Shown here in pieces: positions 28,446-37,518 of a DNA stretch of 64,000 bases. The notes under the pieces were generated by a model that was not told the origin of the DNA, ran no database searches, and saw only the letters and a program-made list of their open reading frames with translations. A program made the position numbers and the translations under genes. Numbering within the stretch: position 1 is the first letter of the stretch; the number at the start of each line of letters is the position of its first letter. The stretch comes from Flavobacteriales bacterium (GTDB lineage: Bacteria > Bacteroidota > Bacteroidia > NS11-12g > UBA955). The stretch lies in assembly GCA_947447955.1 (NCBI GenBank), contig CANFLS010000009.1, positions 16,659 through 80,658 on the forward strand, read 5' to 3'.

Positions 28446-29647
28446 TAAGCTAGGTTTTCAAATACAATGGCACAACCTTGACCAACACCAATACACATTG
28501 TTGCCAAGCCATATTTTTTGCCTGGGTGTTTTGCCATGTGGTGTATCAATGTAGCAGAAATTCTTGTTCCACTCGCACCCAATGGATGTCCGATTGCAAT
28601 ACTTCCACCGTTTAAATTCACTTTCGCTAAATCAACATTTAACAAATCTGCACTTGCCAATACTTGGGCGGCAAATGCCTCGTTTAATTCAAATACATCG
28701 ATGTCGTTTACAGTTAATCCCGCTTTTTTAAGCGCTTTCTCTGTTGCTGGAACTGGGCCAATTCCCATAATTGAAGGATCAACACCAGCCGCACCGCAAC
28801 TTACAATTCTTGCAATAGGTTTCAAGTTGAATTGTTTTACCATGCTTTCGCTCGCTAAAATGCAACAAGCAGCACCATCATTAATACCAGAAGAGTTTCC
28901 TGCAGTAACGGTTCCATTGTCTTTAAATGCAGGCTTTAATGTGCTTAAAACATCAACTGTGCTTAATCGTGGATGTTCATCAATATGAAACGAAGTAAAT
29001 TGTCCTTTCTTTTGAGGGATCATCACCGGCACAATTTCGTTTTCAAACAACAAATGTTCTTGGGCATGTTGCCACTTTAATTGTGATTGATAAGCGAATT
29101 CGTCTTGACGGTCTCTGGTAATATTATATTTTTCCGCAACATTTTCTGCCGTTTCACCCATTGAATAAGGGTAGTGTAATTTTGATAATGTTTTGTTAGT
29201 AAATCTCCAGCCAATGGTGGTGTCATGAATTTCTGGAGTTCTGGAAAATGCAGACTCGGCTTTTGCCATTACAAAGGGAGCCCTGGTCATGCTTTCGGTA
29301 CCTCCAGCAATAATCAAATGTGCTTCTCCGCTTTTAATAGCCATAAAGCCATTCATCATGCTTTGTAAACCAGATGCACAAAGTCTGTTTACGGTGTAAC
29401 CCGGAACACTTGTGGGAACGCCAGCCAAAAGGCTCGCCATTCTTGCAACGTTTCTATTGTCTTCACCCGCTTGATTTGCAGCACCCAAAATAACTTCGTC
29501 AACTTGTGTTAAATCAATAGTTGGATTTCTTTCAATGAGTGCTTTAATTACAGTTGCCGCCAAGTCGTCGGGGCGAACAGATGCCAAAGCTCCACCAAAT
29601 TTACCCACAGGGGTTCTTACAATATCAATCACATAAACAGCGTTCAT
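28445..29647 (-). CDS. Acyl-CoA thiolase, PcaF/PaaJ-like
   Basis: 400 residues, the length of 3-oxoadipyl-CoA thiolases. Catalytic Cys90 in NRLCASGLQSM, His354 in GHPLGASG and Cys385 in CIGVGQG are present. NQAGEDNRNVARMASLLAG and the DTTIGWRF segment are closer to PcaF/PaaJ than to acetoacetyl-CoA thiolases. No other aromatic-degradation gene is nearby, so the physiological substrate (3-oxoadipyl-CoA, or other 3-ketoacyl-CoA in beta-oxidation) is open. A TTTTGAGGGAT word lies at 29010-29020. Confidence 0.88.
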   Translation of the reverse strand: MNAVYVIDIVRTPVGKFGGALASVRPDDLAATVIKALIERNPTIDLTQVDEVILGAANQAGEDNRNVARMASLLAGVPTSVPGYTVNRLCASGLQSMMNGFMAIKSGEAHLIIAGGTESMTRAPFVMAKAESAFSRTPEIHDTTIGWRFTNKTLSKLHYPYSMGETAENVAEKYNITRDRQDEFAYQSQLKWQHAQEHLLFENEIVPVMIPQKKGQFTSFHIDEHPRLSTVDVLSTLKPAFKDNGTVTAGNSSGINDGAACCILASESMVKQFNLKPIARIVSCGAAGVDPSIMGIGPVPATEKALKKAGLTVNDIDVFELNEAFAAQVLASADLLNVDLAKVNLNGGSIAIGHPLGASGTRISATLIHHMAKHPGKKYGLATMCIGVGQGCAIVFENLA

Positions 29648-29651
29648 ACTG

Positions 29652-29659
29652 CAAAGTTA
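29652..29659 (-). promoter_or_regulatory. -7 box of the thiolase-truA pair, leaderless type
   Basis: TAACTTTG on the minus strand, 5 bases from the ATG at 29647. No convincing -33 TTG at the right distance. Confidence 0.55.
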
Positions 29660-29789
29660 AGTGATTATTTTTTAACATTGCCCTCGCAAATTGTCGTGTT
29701 TCAATGCAATTTTAACGAACATTCTTTTTTTGAGGAACAATTATTAAAATTTATAGAAATAAAATCCGATTTTTGAGTCAATATCCCTC

Positions 29790-30650
29790 ATGAAAAAAAT
29801 ACACCTCATTTTTATTTTGCTGATCTGCTCCTGTTTACAAGGTCAAAATGTAAAATTAGTTTTGAAGGATACTTTTAAATATAGGGATTTTGTTTTTTAT
29901 AATAAGGTTTACTCATATCAAAATAACGAATTCGCAAACAAAAGAAAAGTCGCGATATTGAAAGATTTAAATCCCGATAATGAAGATTTTTATTGGGGAG
30001 ATACGGTAGGTAGTCATTTGGAAATTGCTGATTTATGTGTTGCTGGTCCTTTTGATTTTGTATTAAAAACTACCTTAGACCGCATTAGAGAAGCAGTTTA
30101 TGAAAAACCCGATGTGAAGTTTGTAAATAATTATAATCGGGACTTTGGTGAATTTTGTAAAGAAATTATTGATTCTGCTGCAAAAGACGGTTTCCTAGAA
30201 TTTGAACAGCATCTTTCAGTTACAAATGTTTTTTTTGATATTATTACAATCGGCAATTTTGAATATGGATTTTCAGGTGGTGCGCATCCAAACCATTGGC
30301 ACAATCATTTTCTGGTTGATTTAAATGATGGAAAATTGATTCAATTTGGAGATATATTCCAATCGAAAAGCAAAAATCAATTGAAAAGCACTTTAAAATC
30401 AAAATTCATTTCGATTTATGGGAAAGAAAGCTTACTCGATCAGTTTGAAATTGCAGAGAATTTTTCGATTGACAAAGATGGTATACATTTCTTGTACAAC
30501 CCATATGAAATAACTCCTTATGTTGTTGGTGATCCTGAAATTACAATCTCTTTCAATCAAGCAATGCCTTTTTTTACTCCGTACTTTAAGTCAAAAGTAT
30601 TGCCACATTTAAAAATAAGTAAACCCAATACCAAAAGGAAAAAACAATGA
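29790..30650 (+). CDS. DUF3298-like exported protein, first of a tandem pair
   Basis: 286 residues. A signal sequence (MKKIHLIFILLICSCLQGQ) may be cut by signal peptidase I after QG, or carry a marginal lipobox at ICSC. The C-terminal half has the DUF3298/RsiV-like hallmarks: GFSGGAHPNHWHNHFLVDL, a strand ending in LIQFGDIF, and FSIDKDGIHFLYNPYEITPY. Related domains occur in anti-sigma factor RsiV (lysozyme binding) and in PdaC-type deacetylases; no catalytic or anti-sigma part is visible here. It is followed by a paralogue with an ATGA overlap. A GATTTTTG box at 29768-29775 may be the promoter. Confidence 0.82.
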   Translation: MKKIHLIFILLICSCLQGQNVKLVLKDTFKYRDFVFYNKVYSYQNNEFANKRKVAILKDLNPDNEDFYWGDTVGSHLEIADLCVAGPFDFVLKTTLDRIREAVYEKPDVKFVNNYNRDFGEFCKEIIDSAAKDGFLEFEQHLSVTNVFFDIITIGNFEYGFSGGAHPNHWHNHFLVDLNDGKLIQFGDIFQSKSKNQLKSTLKSKFISIYGKESLLDQFEIAENFSIDKDGIHFLYNPYEITPYVVGDPEITISFNQAMPFFTPYFKSKVLPHLKISKPNTKRKKQ

Positions 30651-31498
30651 AATCTGTATTGATTATCTGGTTTTCTGTTTTGAATGTTACACTAAATGCT
30701 CAAACTGAATCAAAGTCGAATAAAATTCTTTTTAAAGGATATACGTTTGAGCAAACCAATTATTCAGAAAGTAATTGTGTTTTTGCAAAAACCAGAAAAG
30801 ACACAATGAAAGAATTTATTAATTCTTACGATACTGTGTGTTCGCATGTTGAATTTAGCGATTTAACGGTAAGTGGTCCAAATTCAGAAGTTGCTGATGC
30901 TATTAATAGTAAAATGAAATCTATGTCCCTCACTTTTGGTGAAGAGTCGTATAATTCTCCTCAACTATTTTGCTCGGGTATTGCAGATTCCTATGCAAAA
31001 GATGCTTTTATTGAACTAGAAGTAGGGATTTATTTTAGAGATACTTTTAATAGGTTTTGTAATATAGAATATAGTAGTATTGAAGATGCAGGGGGTGCAC
31101 ATCGCAATTATTATTTTAGAAATTTAATTTTCGACACCAAAGACGGCACAGAAGTGCAAGTTGAAAGTATTTTGAATGATTCAAATTTGTCGGCTTTACG
31201 TAAGTTGTTATACAAGAAGTTTATTAAAAGTTATAATTTAGGGGCATTACTCATTGACGTAAATAAACCTGAAGAGTTTCCATTACCTGAATTCATTTCA
31301 ATCAATTCAGACGGAATTCGTTTCACTTATAATACCTATGAAATTATGCCTTATTGCTACGGAATGCCGGAGTTCAATTTTTCGTTCAGAGAAATTTATC
31401 CCTATTTGACACCATGGTTTAAGCAATTTGTTGCAGCACCTCCAAAAGCAGCGGTTAAGAAAACTAAGCAAAAAGTGAATTCATCGAAACGTCGATAA
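30647..31498 (+). CDS. DUF3298-like exported protein, second of a tandem pair
   Basis: 283 residues, signal peptide MKSVLIIWFSVLNVTLNAQ. The same plan as its neighbour: GGAHRNYYFRNLIF, VESIL, FISINSDGIRFTYNTYEIMPY. The overlap ATGA at 30647 shows translational coupling, so the two products are made together and may pair. Sequence identity is low outside the core motifs, so the duplication is old. The C-terminus is Lys-rich (KAAVKKTKQKVNSSKRR). Function unknown. Confidence 0.82.
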   Translation: MKSVLIIWFSVLNVTLNAQTESKSNKILFKGYTFEQTNYSESNCVFAKTRKDTMKEFINSYDTVCSHVEFSDLTVSGPNSEVADAINSKMKSMSLTFGEESYNSPQLFCSGIADSYAKDAFIELEVGIYFRDTFNRFCNIEYSSIEDAGGAHRNYYFRNLIFDTKDGTEVQVESILNDSNLSALRKLLYKKFIKSYNLGALLIDVNKPEEFPLPEFISINSDGIRFTYNTYEIMPYCYGMPEFNFSFREIYPYLTPWFKQFVAAPPKAAVKKTKQKVNSSKRR

Positions 31499-31539
31499 GT
31501 GGTATTTTCTACATAGTGGAATTTATGAAAATCTACTCT

Positions 31540-31547
31540 TATATTTG
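31540..31547 (+). promoter_or_regulatory. -7 box for the small exported protein / TonB receptor pair
   Basis: TATATTTG, a full match to TAnnTTTG, 16 bases before the ATG at 31563. The -33 region holds only a weak TGG. Confidence 0.55.
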
Positions 31548-31562
31548 TATTTTTAGAAAGCC

Positions 31563-32072
31563 ATGAAGAGGAAGTTGTACAAGATAAGTTGCCTAATATT
31601 ATCGGCCTTACTTCCTTTGTTAATGGTTGCTGAATTGGTTGGTGTTCAAATTCAAAAGAAAAATTTCAAACAACAACTTATTCTGCATTCTCCTGCACTT
31701 TACAAATATCAAGAAACACTTTTCGTTTCCAATGATGATTATGTCAATCAACATGTTGGTAGCGAAATTTCATTGAATGGTAATTTATATGATATCCTTT
31801 CAATTGAAAAATGTTCCGATGGTTATTATTTTAAAGTATTCAATGATGCCTTGGATAAAAAGTTTGAGTCGCTACTAAGTCAGCATTCGAACGAGAATCA
31901 TCCCTCTAAAAAATCAAACAAAAAGTCAATCCAAAACATTCAACTTTTTGTTGAATCGGTTATTGATTTCAATGCCAATCAAAAAGAAGACATTGTGTTA
32001 TTTGGTGATTATCCTGCTAAATGTGCAATTGGATTCAATTCTCTTCCATTTTTGCCCCCAGAATTCTGTTAA
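31563..32072 (+). CDS. Small exported protein upstream of a TonB receptor
   Basis: 169 residues. An N-terminal hydrophobic segment (ISCLILSALLPLLMVAEL) is a signal or anchor. Then a short beta-like region (EISLNGNLYDILSIEKCSDGYYFKVF), a Lys/Asn/Ser-rich linker, and an unusual C-terminus PFLPPEFC. I do not recognise a family. Its position suggests a role with the receptor that follows, for example as a surface or periplasmic accessory, but nothing in the sequence proves this. The gap to the receptor start is 116 bases. Confidence 0.7.
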   Translation: MKRKLYKISCLILSALLPLLMVAELVGVQIQKKNFKQQLILHSPALYKYQETLFVSNDDYVNQHVGSEISLNGNLYDILSIEKCSDGYYFKVFNDALDKKFESLLSQHSNENHPSKKSNKKSIQNIQLFVESVIDFNANQKEDIVLFGDYPAKCAIGFNSLPFLPPEFC

Positions 32073-32188
32073 TTTTCTTATTAAAAAAACATTGATTGGT
32101 GCTTTCTACAAAGCATCTATTTGCATGCAATTAACAAAATTAGGGGAGTTGGGACACCCTTTTGTCCCTCAAAAAGCAAAAAATAAAC

Positions 32189-34378
32189 ATGAAAAATACA
32201 ATTCTTGTATTGGGGTTGATGACCTTGATGCAATTGCCCTTGATGGCACAAAATACAGACTCAACAAATGTTGAAACCTTAGATGAAGTTTTAGTATCTT
32301 CACAGCGCTTCGATCAGAAAAGACGAGAATCACCGCGTCAAATTGAAGTTGTTAAATCTTCAAAAATTAACGAGCTACAACCAGCAACGCTCGGCGATGC
32401 ACTCATAAATACTGGACAAGTATTTGTTCAAAAAAGCCAAATGGGTGGAAGTAGTCCCGTTTTACGTGGATTTGAAGCAAGTCGTGTTTTGATGGTGATA
32501 GACGGAGTAAGAATGAATAACGCCACTTATAGGGCTGGACATTTGCAAGATATCATTACAATTGATCCATATATTTTAGACAGAATGGAAGTGAATTTTG
32601 GAAGTGGTTCTACTATTTTTGGTTCAGATGCCTTAGGCGGAGTGCTCTATTTTAAAACCAAAGATGTGAGTTTCGGCACAAAAAAATGGAGCCCTTATGC
32701 CAATATTAGATATCAAAGTGCTTCTAACGGCAAAATTTATAACGGGGGACTTGAGTACCAATCGCAAAAATTTGGTGCAATTTTTAATATTACCAGAAGC
32801 GATTTTGGCGATTTGAGAATGGGGACGAAAAGTTATTACGCTGAGGATGAAAATTATGGATTGATGCCAAAATATGTAACCCAAATTAACGGAGTTGATT
32901 CTGTGATTGACAATCCAGATAAAAACGTTCAAAAAGGTACAGGTTATGCGCAAACAGATGTATTTGCAAAGTTTGGTTACAGGGGTAAAAAGATTTTACA
33001 TACGTTTAATTTCCAAGCATCAATGAGTGAATTGGTTCCTAGATATGATCGCATTAACGAAAATACCAACGGCAAATTTACTTATGCCCGTTGGGACTAT
33101 GCCCCACAAAACAGAATGTTTGCATCGTATAAAATGGAATTTGGTAACGAAAACCATAAGAACAAATTTATTATGGCTTATCAAAACACTGAGGTAGCTC
33201 GTGTTTCTAGAAAATTCAGGAAAACAAATGAAAAAAGACAACTTGATAAAGTGAATATGATTACTGCCAATTTTGATAGAAATGACAAAGTTGGAAAGTT
33301 CACTATTCAATCAGGTGCGGAATGGGTTTTGAATTTGGTTGATAGCAAAGGAACTTTGAAAAACGTAAATACAGGTGTGGTGACTCCTGGTGATTCGAGA
33401 TATTCTGACTCTGGTGCCATTACCAATTCTGTTTCTTTATATGGTCAAGCAAACTACACTTTAGATAAAACCAAAACAATTCTTGTTGGGGGATTGCGTT
33501 TAACCCATTATTTCTTGGATGCATATTTTACCAAAAATAATTATTGGAAGTACCCTTTGAGTGCTGTCTATTTTAGCAATGTTGCACCAAGTTTTAATTT
33601 GGGATTTGTTCAGCCAATTGGCAATGATATTTTGATTCGTGGATCATTCAATCAAGCATATAGAAATCCAAACGTTGATGATATGACCAAAGTATTTGAT
33701 TCAAAAGTAGGGGTTAAAGTTTTGGTTCCAAATGCTGATTTGGGTCCAGAATATTCTTATACCACCGATTTGTCTGTGATTTATAAGTTTAATAAATTCT
33801 ATATTGAGGCTGGAGGTTATCGTACACAAATTTCTAATTTGATGCTTGATCAAAGAGGAACCTATAACAACGCCGATTCTCTTTTGTACGATGGTGTTAT
33901 GACCCCAGTTTATGAAGTGAAGAATGTTGCATCGGGTGTTATTCAAGGGTTTTACGCCAACGTAAAATTAAATGTTTGGAGTAAGTTGTGGTTAAACGTT
34001 AACGGCAACATTACAAAAGGCACATATATCAACGCTGATGGCACTGAAGGTCCACTTGATCACATTCCTCCTTTTTATGGACAAGCCTCTCTTAAATGGA
34101 CTGAAAGCAATTGGTATGGTGAATTACAATGCTTATTCAACGGCAAGAAAGAATTGGCTGAGTATTCAAACAGCGGAGAAGATAATTTAGACAAAAACCC
34201 TGCTATAGGAAATCCTGCTTGGCAAATTTATACCTTGAGAACTGGATACCAGTTTTCAAAACAATTTTCAGCGGCCTTGAACATTGAAAATTTGTTGGAT
34301 TTGCGTTACCGATACTTTGCTTCAGGACTTACTGCACCTGGTAGAAGTGTGAATGTGTCGGTATCATATAAATTTTAA
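32189..34378 (+). CDS. TonB-dependent receptor, haemoglobin/transferrin-receptor type
   Basis: 729 residues from the ATG at 32189 (MKNTILVLGLMTLMQLPLMAQ, a good signal peptide; an upstream in-frame TTG is rejected). The TonB box region is TLDEVLVSSQRF. The plug contains GGSSPVLRGFEASRVLMVIDGV and ERMEV-like DRMEVNFGSGSTIFGSDALGG. The barrel includes YRNPNVDDMTKVFD, close to the FRAPN(V/L)DDLxKxFD region of haemoglobin/transferrin/lactoferrin receptors. It ends in F after NVSVSYKF, as in outer-membrane barrels. Iron or haem uptake is the likely role; the ligand cannot be read. There is no N-terminal carboxypeptidase-like domain, so it is not SusC-like. Confidence 0.87.
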   Translation: MKNTILVLGLMTLMQLPLMAQNTDSTNVETLDEVLVSSQRFDQKRRESPRQIEVVKSSKINELQPATLGDALINTGQVFVQKSQMGGSSPVLRGFEASRVLMVIDGVRMNNATYRAGHLQDIITIDPYILDRMEVNFGSGSTIFGSDALGGVLYFKTKDVSFGTKKWSPYANIRYQSASNGKIYNGGLEYQSQKFGAIFNITRSDFGDLRMGTKSYYAEDENYGLMPKYVTQINGVDSVIDNPDKNVQKGTGYAQTDVFAKFGYRGKKILHTFNFQASMSELVPRYDRINENTNGKFTYARWDYAPQNRMFASYKMEFGNENHKNKFIMAYQNTEVARVSRKFRKTNEKRQLDKVNMITANFDRNDKVGKFTIQSGAEWVLNLVDSKGTLKNVNTGVVTPGDSRYSDSGAITNSVSLYGQANYTLDKTKTILVGGLRLTHYFLDAYFTKNNYWKYPLSAVYFSNVAPSFNLGFVQPIGNDILIRGSFNQAYRNPNVDDMTKVFDSKVGVKVLVPNADLGPEYSYTTDLSVIYKFNKFYIEAGGYRTQISNLMLDQRGTYNNADSLLYDGVMTPVYEVKNVASGVIQGFYANVKLNVWSKLWLNVNGNITKGTYINADGTEGPLDHIPPFYGQASLKWTESNWYGELQCLFNGKKELAEYSNSGEDNLDKNPAIGNPAWQIYTLRTGYQFSKQFSAALNIENLLDLRYRYFASGLTAPGRSVNVSVSYKF

Positions 34379-34392
34379 TGAATTAATTTTCG

Positions 34393-34400
34393 TATTTTTG
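34393..34400 (+). promoter_or_regulatory. -7 box of the yebC-like gene
   Basis: TATTTTTG, 8 bases before the ATG at 34408, so a leader of only about 4 bases. No clear TTG at -33. Confidence 0.6.
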
Positions 34401-34407
34401 CACCTTT

Positions 34408-35124
34408 ATGGGACGTATTTTCGAGAAAAGAAAGCACAAAATGTTTGCCCGATTCGATAGAATGGCAAAACAATTTACCAAGCTAGGAAAAGAAATTGCC
34501 ATTGCTGTTAGGCTGTCAGGTGAAAATCCAGACAACAATCCACGTTTGCGTTTGGCTATGCAAAATGCCAAAAACGTGAATATGCCTAAAGATAGGGTAG
34601 ACGCCGCTATCAAAAGAGCAAGTACCAAAGCGGAAGGCAATTATGAAGAGGTTCGTTACGAAGGTTATGGTCCACACGCTGTTGCCATATTGGTAGAAAC
34701 AGCTACAGACAATACCACAAGAACCGTAGCCAACGTTCGCATGCACTTTAACAAGGGTGGAGGAACCATGGGCAAAACAGGATCTTTGGATTTTATGTTT
34801 TCTCGTAAAGGTGTATTTAAAATAGATATTGCAAAATTAGCTGGCAGAGATCTTGAGGAGTTTGAATTCGAATTGATCGATTGCGGAATTGAAGATTTTG
34901 CAATTGATGAAGACGTGGTTTATATCTATACTTCGTTCACTGATTTTGGATTAATGCAAAAAGGTTTGGAAGATTTGAAAATAGAAATTGCCAACGCCGA
35001 GTTGCAGTATATTCCAAGTACGTTTGTAGATTTACCTGAAGACCAAGCCAAAGAGGTTCTAGACCTCATTGAACGCTTAGAAGGCGATGATGACGTTCAA
35101 AACGTGTATCACAACCTTCAATAA
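34408..35124 (+). CDS. YebC/PmpR family protein
   Basis: 238 residues. The N-terminus MGRIFEKRKHKMFARFDRMA is the Bacteroidota version of the usual MAGHSKWANIKHRK start. The core NMPKDRVDAAIKRA, YEGYGPHAVAILVE and GGTMGKTGSLDFMF is intact. YebC-family proteins are known as transcription regulators, and more recently as helpers of translation at proline-rich stretches; which applies here cannot be told. Convergent with the DUF1573 gene across a two-way terminator. Confidence 0.9.
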   Translation: MGRIFEKRKHKMFARFDRMAKQFTKLGKEIAIAVRLSGENPDNNPRLRLAMQNAKNVNMPKDRVDAAIKRASTKAEGNYEEVRYEGYGPHAVAILVETATDNTTRTVANVRMHFNKGGGTMGKTGSLDFMFSRKGVFKIDIAKLAGRDLEEFEFELIDCGIEDFAIDEDVVYIYTSFTDFGLMQKGLEDLKIEIANAELQYIPSTFVDLPEDQAKEVLDLIERLEGDDDVQNVYHNLQ

Positions 35125-35145
35125 CTTATATTCATTGTACGAAAC

Positions 35146-35175
35146 AAAAAAGACCATCATTTGATGGTCTTTTTT
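35146..35175. terminator. Bidirectional terminator between yebC and the DUF1573 gene
   Basis: AGACCATCA (35151-35159) pairs with TGATGGTCT (35162-35170), flanked by six A on the left and six T on the right, so it can end transcripts from both strands. Confidence 0.88.
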
Positions 35176-35197
35176 GTTGTATAGGGAATTCAAAGCA

Positions 35198-36370
35198 TCA
35201 ATCACATGTTGGGCACTTCAAAGAAAATTTCTCTTGAAATTGTGCTTTCACGTAAATGAATTTTGAGGGATTAATTGGGTCGGTGGTTACGATTTCGCAA
35301 CCAATTGTTTTTGCCCCATTTTTGGTAACGGTGTCAAAAATGGCTTCCAAGGTTAATGTTTCACCTGGAGCAATTGTTTTTTTATGATCTTTAAATCGCA
35401 GGCAAGGACAATCTGGCATGATTTGCTTAATAACCAAATCTTTTTTGCCGTTATTTTTGATGTCGAAATTGCAAAAGAGAAACCCACCAGATGTTTGAGG
35501 TCCAAAGTCATGCATGGGTTTTGCAATTTCAATTTTAGGTTGTTTTGCAAGTTCTTTTACAGAATATTTAGGGAAATATTGACTTCTTTTATAAGTAATG
35601 CTCAAACCCATTGCTGGTAGTGCAACATTGTCTGAGAAAATAGGAACTTGAAAAGCACCAAAGCCATATCCTGGTGCTTTTTTTCCATCAATAACAACTT
35701 TTATTTTTGCAAATTCGTTAGGTTCAAGGGAACTTGGGAAATCTAAAATTTTGCAATATGGGGGAAAATCGTCTGGGTTAATAGGCGTAAAGTTTGTGGT
35801 ATATAAAGTGGTATTTGTAAGTTTGATATATTGCGAATCTAGTCGGTCGTCAAATAGGGGTTCAAAAATCACTGCGCCTTTTTCAAAAACTAAGCTGCCA
35901 ATTGTTTGCGGAGTAGGGGCGCCAATGAATGTAGATTTCGGACGGATCACATTTCCTTCAATATCTAAATAAACGAAAGGAGTTTTAGGAACGTTTGTAT
36001 AAACTGTAACGGTTTTATGAAATTGACCCAAATGGTTGGTGGTTTCATACCTAGTTTCAACGTATCCTTTTCCTCCAGGAGGAATAGAATCGATGGTCCA
36101 AGAGGGACTGGTGCAACCGCAGGAGGATTCAACTTTATTAATAAAAAGGGGGGCATCGCCCGTGTTGGTAAACGAAAAGCGATAAGAAGCAAATTTCATT
36201 GTTTCGTCTAACTCGCCATAATTATGTTTTTTAGTATCAAAAGAAATATCTGCACCTAATTTAATTTTGGGTGCATTGGTCTTTTTAGTTTGTGCTAGGA
36301 GCGCAAAGGAGTAAAGTGAAATAATGAATAAAAGAGAATTTTGAAATAGGGCTTTGGTTGACTTGTTCAT
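35198..36370 (-). CDS. Exported tandem DUF1573 protein
   Basis: 390 residues from the ATG at 36370 (MNKSTKALFQNSLLFIISLY then SFALLAQ, signal peptide); the open frame extends 71 codons further without support. Two DUF1573 modules are visible: VESSCGCTSPSW with PPGGKGYVETRY in the first third, and MPDCPCLRF with APGETLTLEAIF near the end, plus an Ig-like middle. It ends KCPTCD. The domain is an Ig-like, ASH/PapD-related fold common in exported Bacteroidota proteins; the function is unknown. A TTTTGAGGGAT word is at 35261-35271. Confidence 0.87.
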   Translation of the reverse strand: MNKSTKALFQNSLLFIISLYSFALLAQTKKTNAPKIKLGADISFDTKKHNYGELDETMKFASYRFSFTNTGDAPLFINKVESSCGCTSPSWTIDSIPPGGKGYVETRYETTNHLGQFHKTVTVYTNVPKTPFVYLDIEGNVIRPKSTFIGAPTPQTIGSLVFEKGAVIFEPLFDDRLDSQYIKLTNTTLYTTNFTPINPDDFPPYCKILDFPSSLEPNEFAKIKVVIDGKKAPGYGFGAFQVPIFSDNVALPAMGLSITYKRSQYFPKYSVKELAKQPKIEIAKPMHDFGPQTSGGFLFCNFDIKNNGKKDLVIKQIMPDCPCLRFKDHKKTIAPGETLTLEAIFDTVTKNGAKTIGCEIVTTDPINPSKFIYVKAQFQEKFSLKCPTCD

Positions 36371-36638
36371 ATGAGATATAACGTATTTACAAAAGACGTA
36401 AAAATTGTGGAAATGGTTGCACAAAATGCGTTGTTTTTTTATGACACTATTAAAAAATGATGTAAAAATGTGGGTAAAGTAGGGAATTTTAAAAGAAAGG
36501 TTGTGTTGAGGGTGGTGTGTAATGTCTTTAATAACAAGGGAGAAGCACGAAATATGATATTTTTTTACTTTTTTTTCGAGCATGTGTTGATTTTAAGAAA
36601 TAAAAGCGTTAATTTTGCCGTCCTTTTTGGGAAAAAAT
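36371..36638. other. Divergent intergenic region, DUF1573 gene / str operon
   Basis: 268 bases, very AT-rich. It contains the rpsL promoter (separate entry) and a stretch of poly-T near 36560-36576. The minus-strand promoter of the DUF1573 gene is not clear to consensus. No RNA gene or open frame of interest seen. Confidence 0.5.
36587..36617 (+). promoter_or_regulatory. Main promoter of the ribosomal protein locus (before rpsL)
   Basis: TTG at 36587-36589, a 20-base spacer, TAATTTTG at 36610-36617. The ATG of rpsL is at 36639, giving a leader of about 18 bases. Confidence 0.75.
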
Positions 36639-37016
36639 ATGCCTACTATTCAACAGTTAATTAGAAAGGGTCGTCAGGAGATTACCGTTAAGAGTAAGTC
36701 TCCAGCACTAGATTCTTGTCCACAGCGTAGAGGAGTTTGTACTCGTGTATATACTACAACACCGAAGAAGCCTAACTCGGCTTTACGTAAGGTTGCACGT
36801 GTTCGTTTGACAAATGGAAAAGAGGTGAATGCCTACATTCCAGGAGAAGGACACAACTTGCAAGAACACAGTATTGTATTGGTACGTGGCGGCAGGGTAA
36901 AAGATTTACCTGGTGTGCGTTATCACATTGTAAGAGGAGCATTAGATACTGCCGGTGTTGAGGGAAGAAATCAACGTCGTAGTAAATACGGAACCAAGAA
37001 GCCTAAGAAAAAATAA
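36639..37016 (+). CDS. rpsL: Ribosomal protein uS12
   Basis: 125 residues from the ATG at 36639 ([12 protein letters not shown]); the frame is open 8 codons further up but that would cross the leader. The decoding-centre loop [13 protein letters not shown] and the [11 protein letters not shown] loop are conserved; both lysines where streptomycin-resistance changes usually occur are wild type. First gene of the str-S10-spc-alpha series. Confidence 0.97.
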   Translation: MPTIQQLIRKGRQEITVKSKSPALDSCPQRRGVCTRVYTTTPKKPNSALRKVARVRLTNGKEVNAYIPGEGHNLQEHSIVLVRGGRVKDLPGVRYHIVRGALDTAGVEGRNQRRSKYGTKKPKKK

Positions 37017-37029
37017 TTGATTTAAGGAC

Positions 37030-37500
37030 ATGAGAAAGTCGCGCGCTAAAAAACGCATATTGCTACCAGATCCAAAATTTAACGAAATTTTGGTAACCCG
37101 TTTCGTAAACGGAATGATGTACGATGGTAAAAAATCTGTTGCATTGAACATTTTCTATGATGCAATTGATATTGTAGAAAAGAAATTAACAGAAGAGCCA
37201 GGTATTGAATCTTGGAAGAAGGCCTTAAACAACGTAATGCCTGCTGTAGAAGTAAAAGCACGTCGTGTTGGTGGTTCTACATTCCAAATCCCTACTGAAG
37301 TTCCACAGAGAAGAAAAGTCGCTATGGGAATGAAGTGGATGATTGGCTACGCTAGAAAAAGAAATGAAAAATCAATGGCTGAGAAATTGGCTGGTGAAAT
37401 CGTAGCCGCTGCTAAAAATGAAGGTTCTTCAGTTAAGAAAAAAGAAGATACCCACAAAATGGCAGAAGCAAACAAAGCATTCTCGCACTTTAGAGCATAA
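37030..37500 (+). CDS. rpsG: Ribosomal protein uS7
   Basis: 156 residues, starting MRKSRAKKRILLPDPKFNE with GGSTFQIPTEVPQRRK in the middle. It organises the 3' domain of 16S rRNA and the E site. Thirteen bases after rpsL. Confidence 0.97.
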   Translation: MRKSRAKKRILLPDPKFNEILVTRFVNGMMYDGKKSVALNIFYDAIDIVEKKLTEEPGIESWKKALNNVMPAVEVKARRVGGSTFQIPTEVPQRRKVAMGMKWMIGYARKRNEKSMAEKLAGEIVAAAKNEGSSVKKKEDTHKMAEANKAFSHFRA

Positions 37501-37518
37501 TAGTATACAAAGACGAAA

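Noticed and set aside
28518..28988. 156-codon open frame antisense to the thiolase gene
   Set aside because: A mirror of the thiolase codon pattern; no start signals and no recognisable product.
32151..32168. GGGAC/GTCCC hairpin in the leader of the TonB receptor as a riboswitch
   Set aside because: Five base pairs only, no conserved riboswitch core seen; mentioned only as context.
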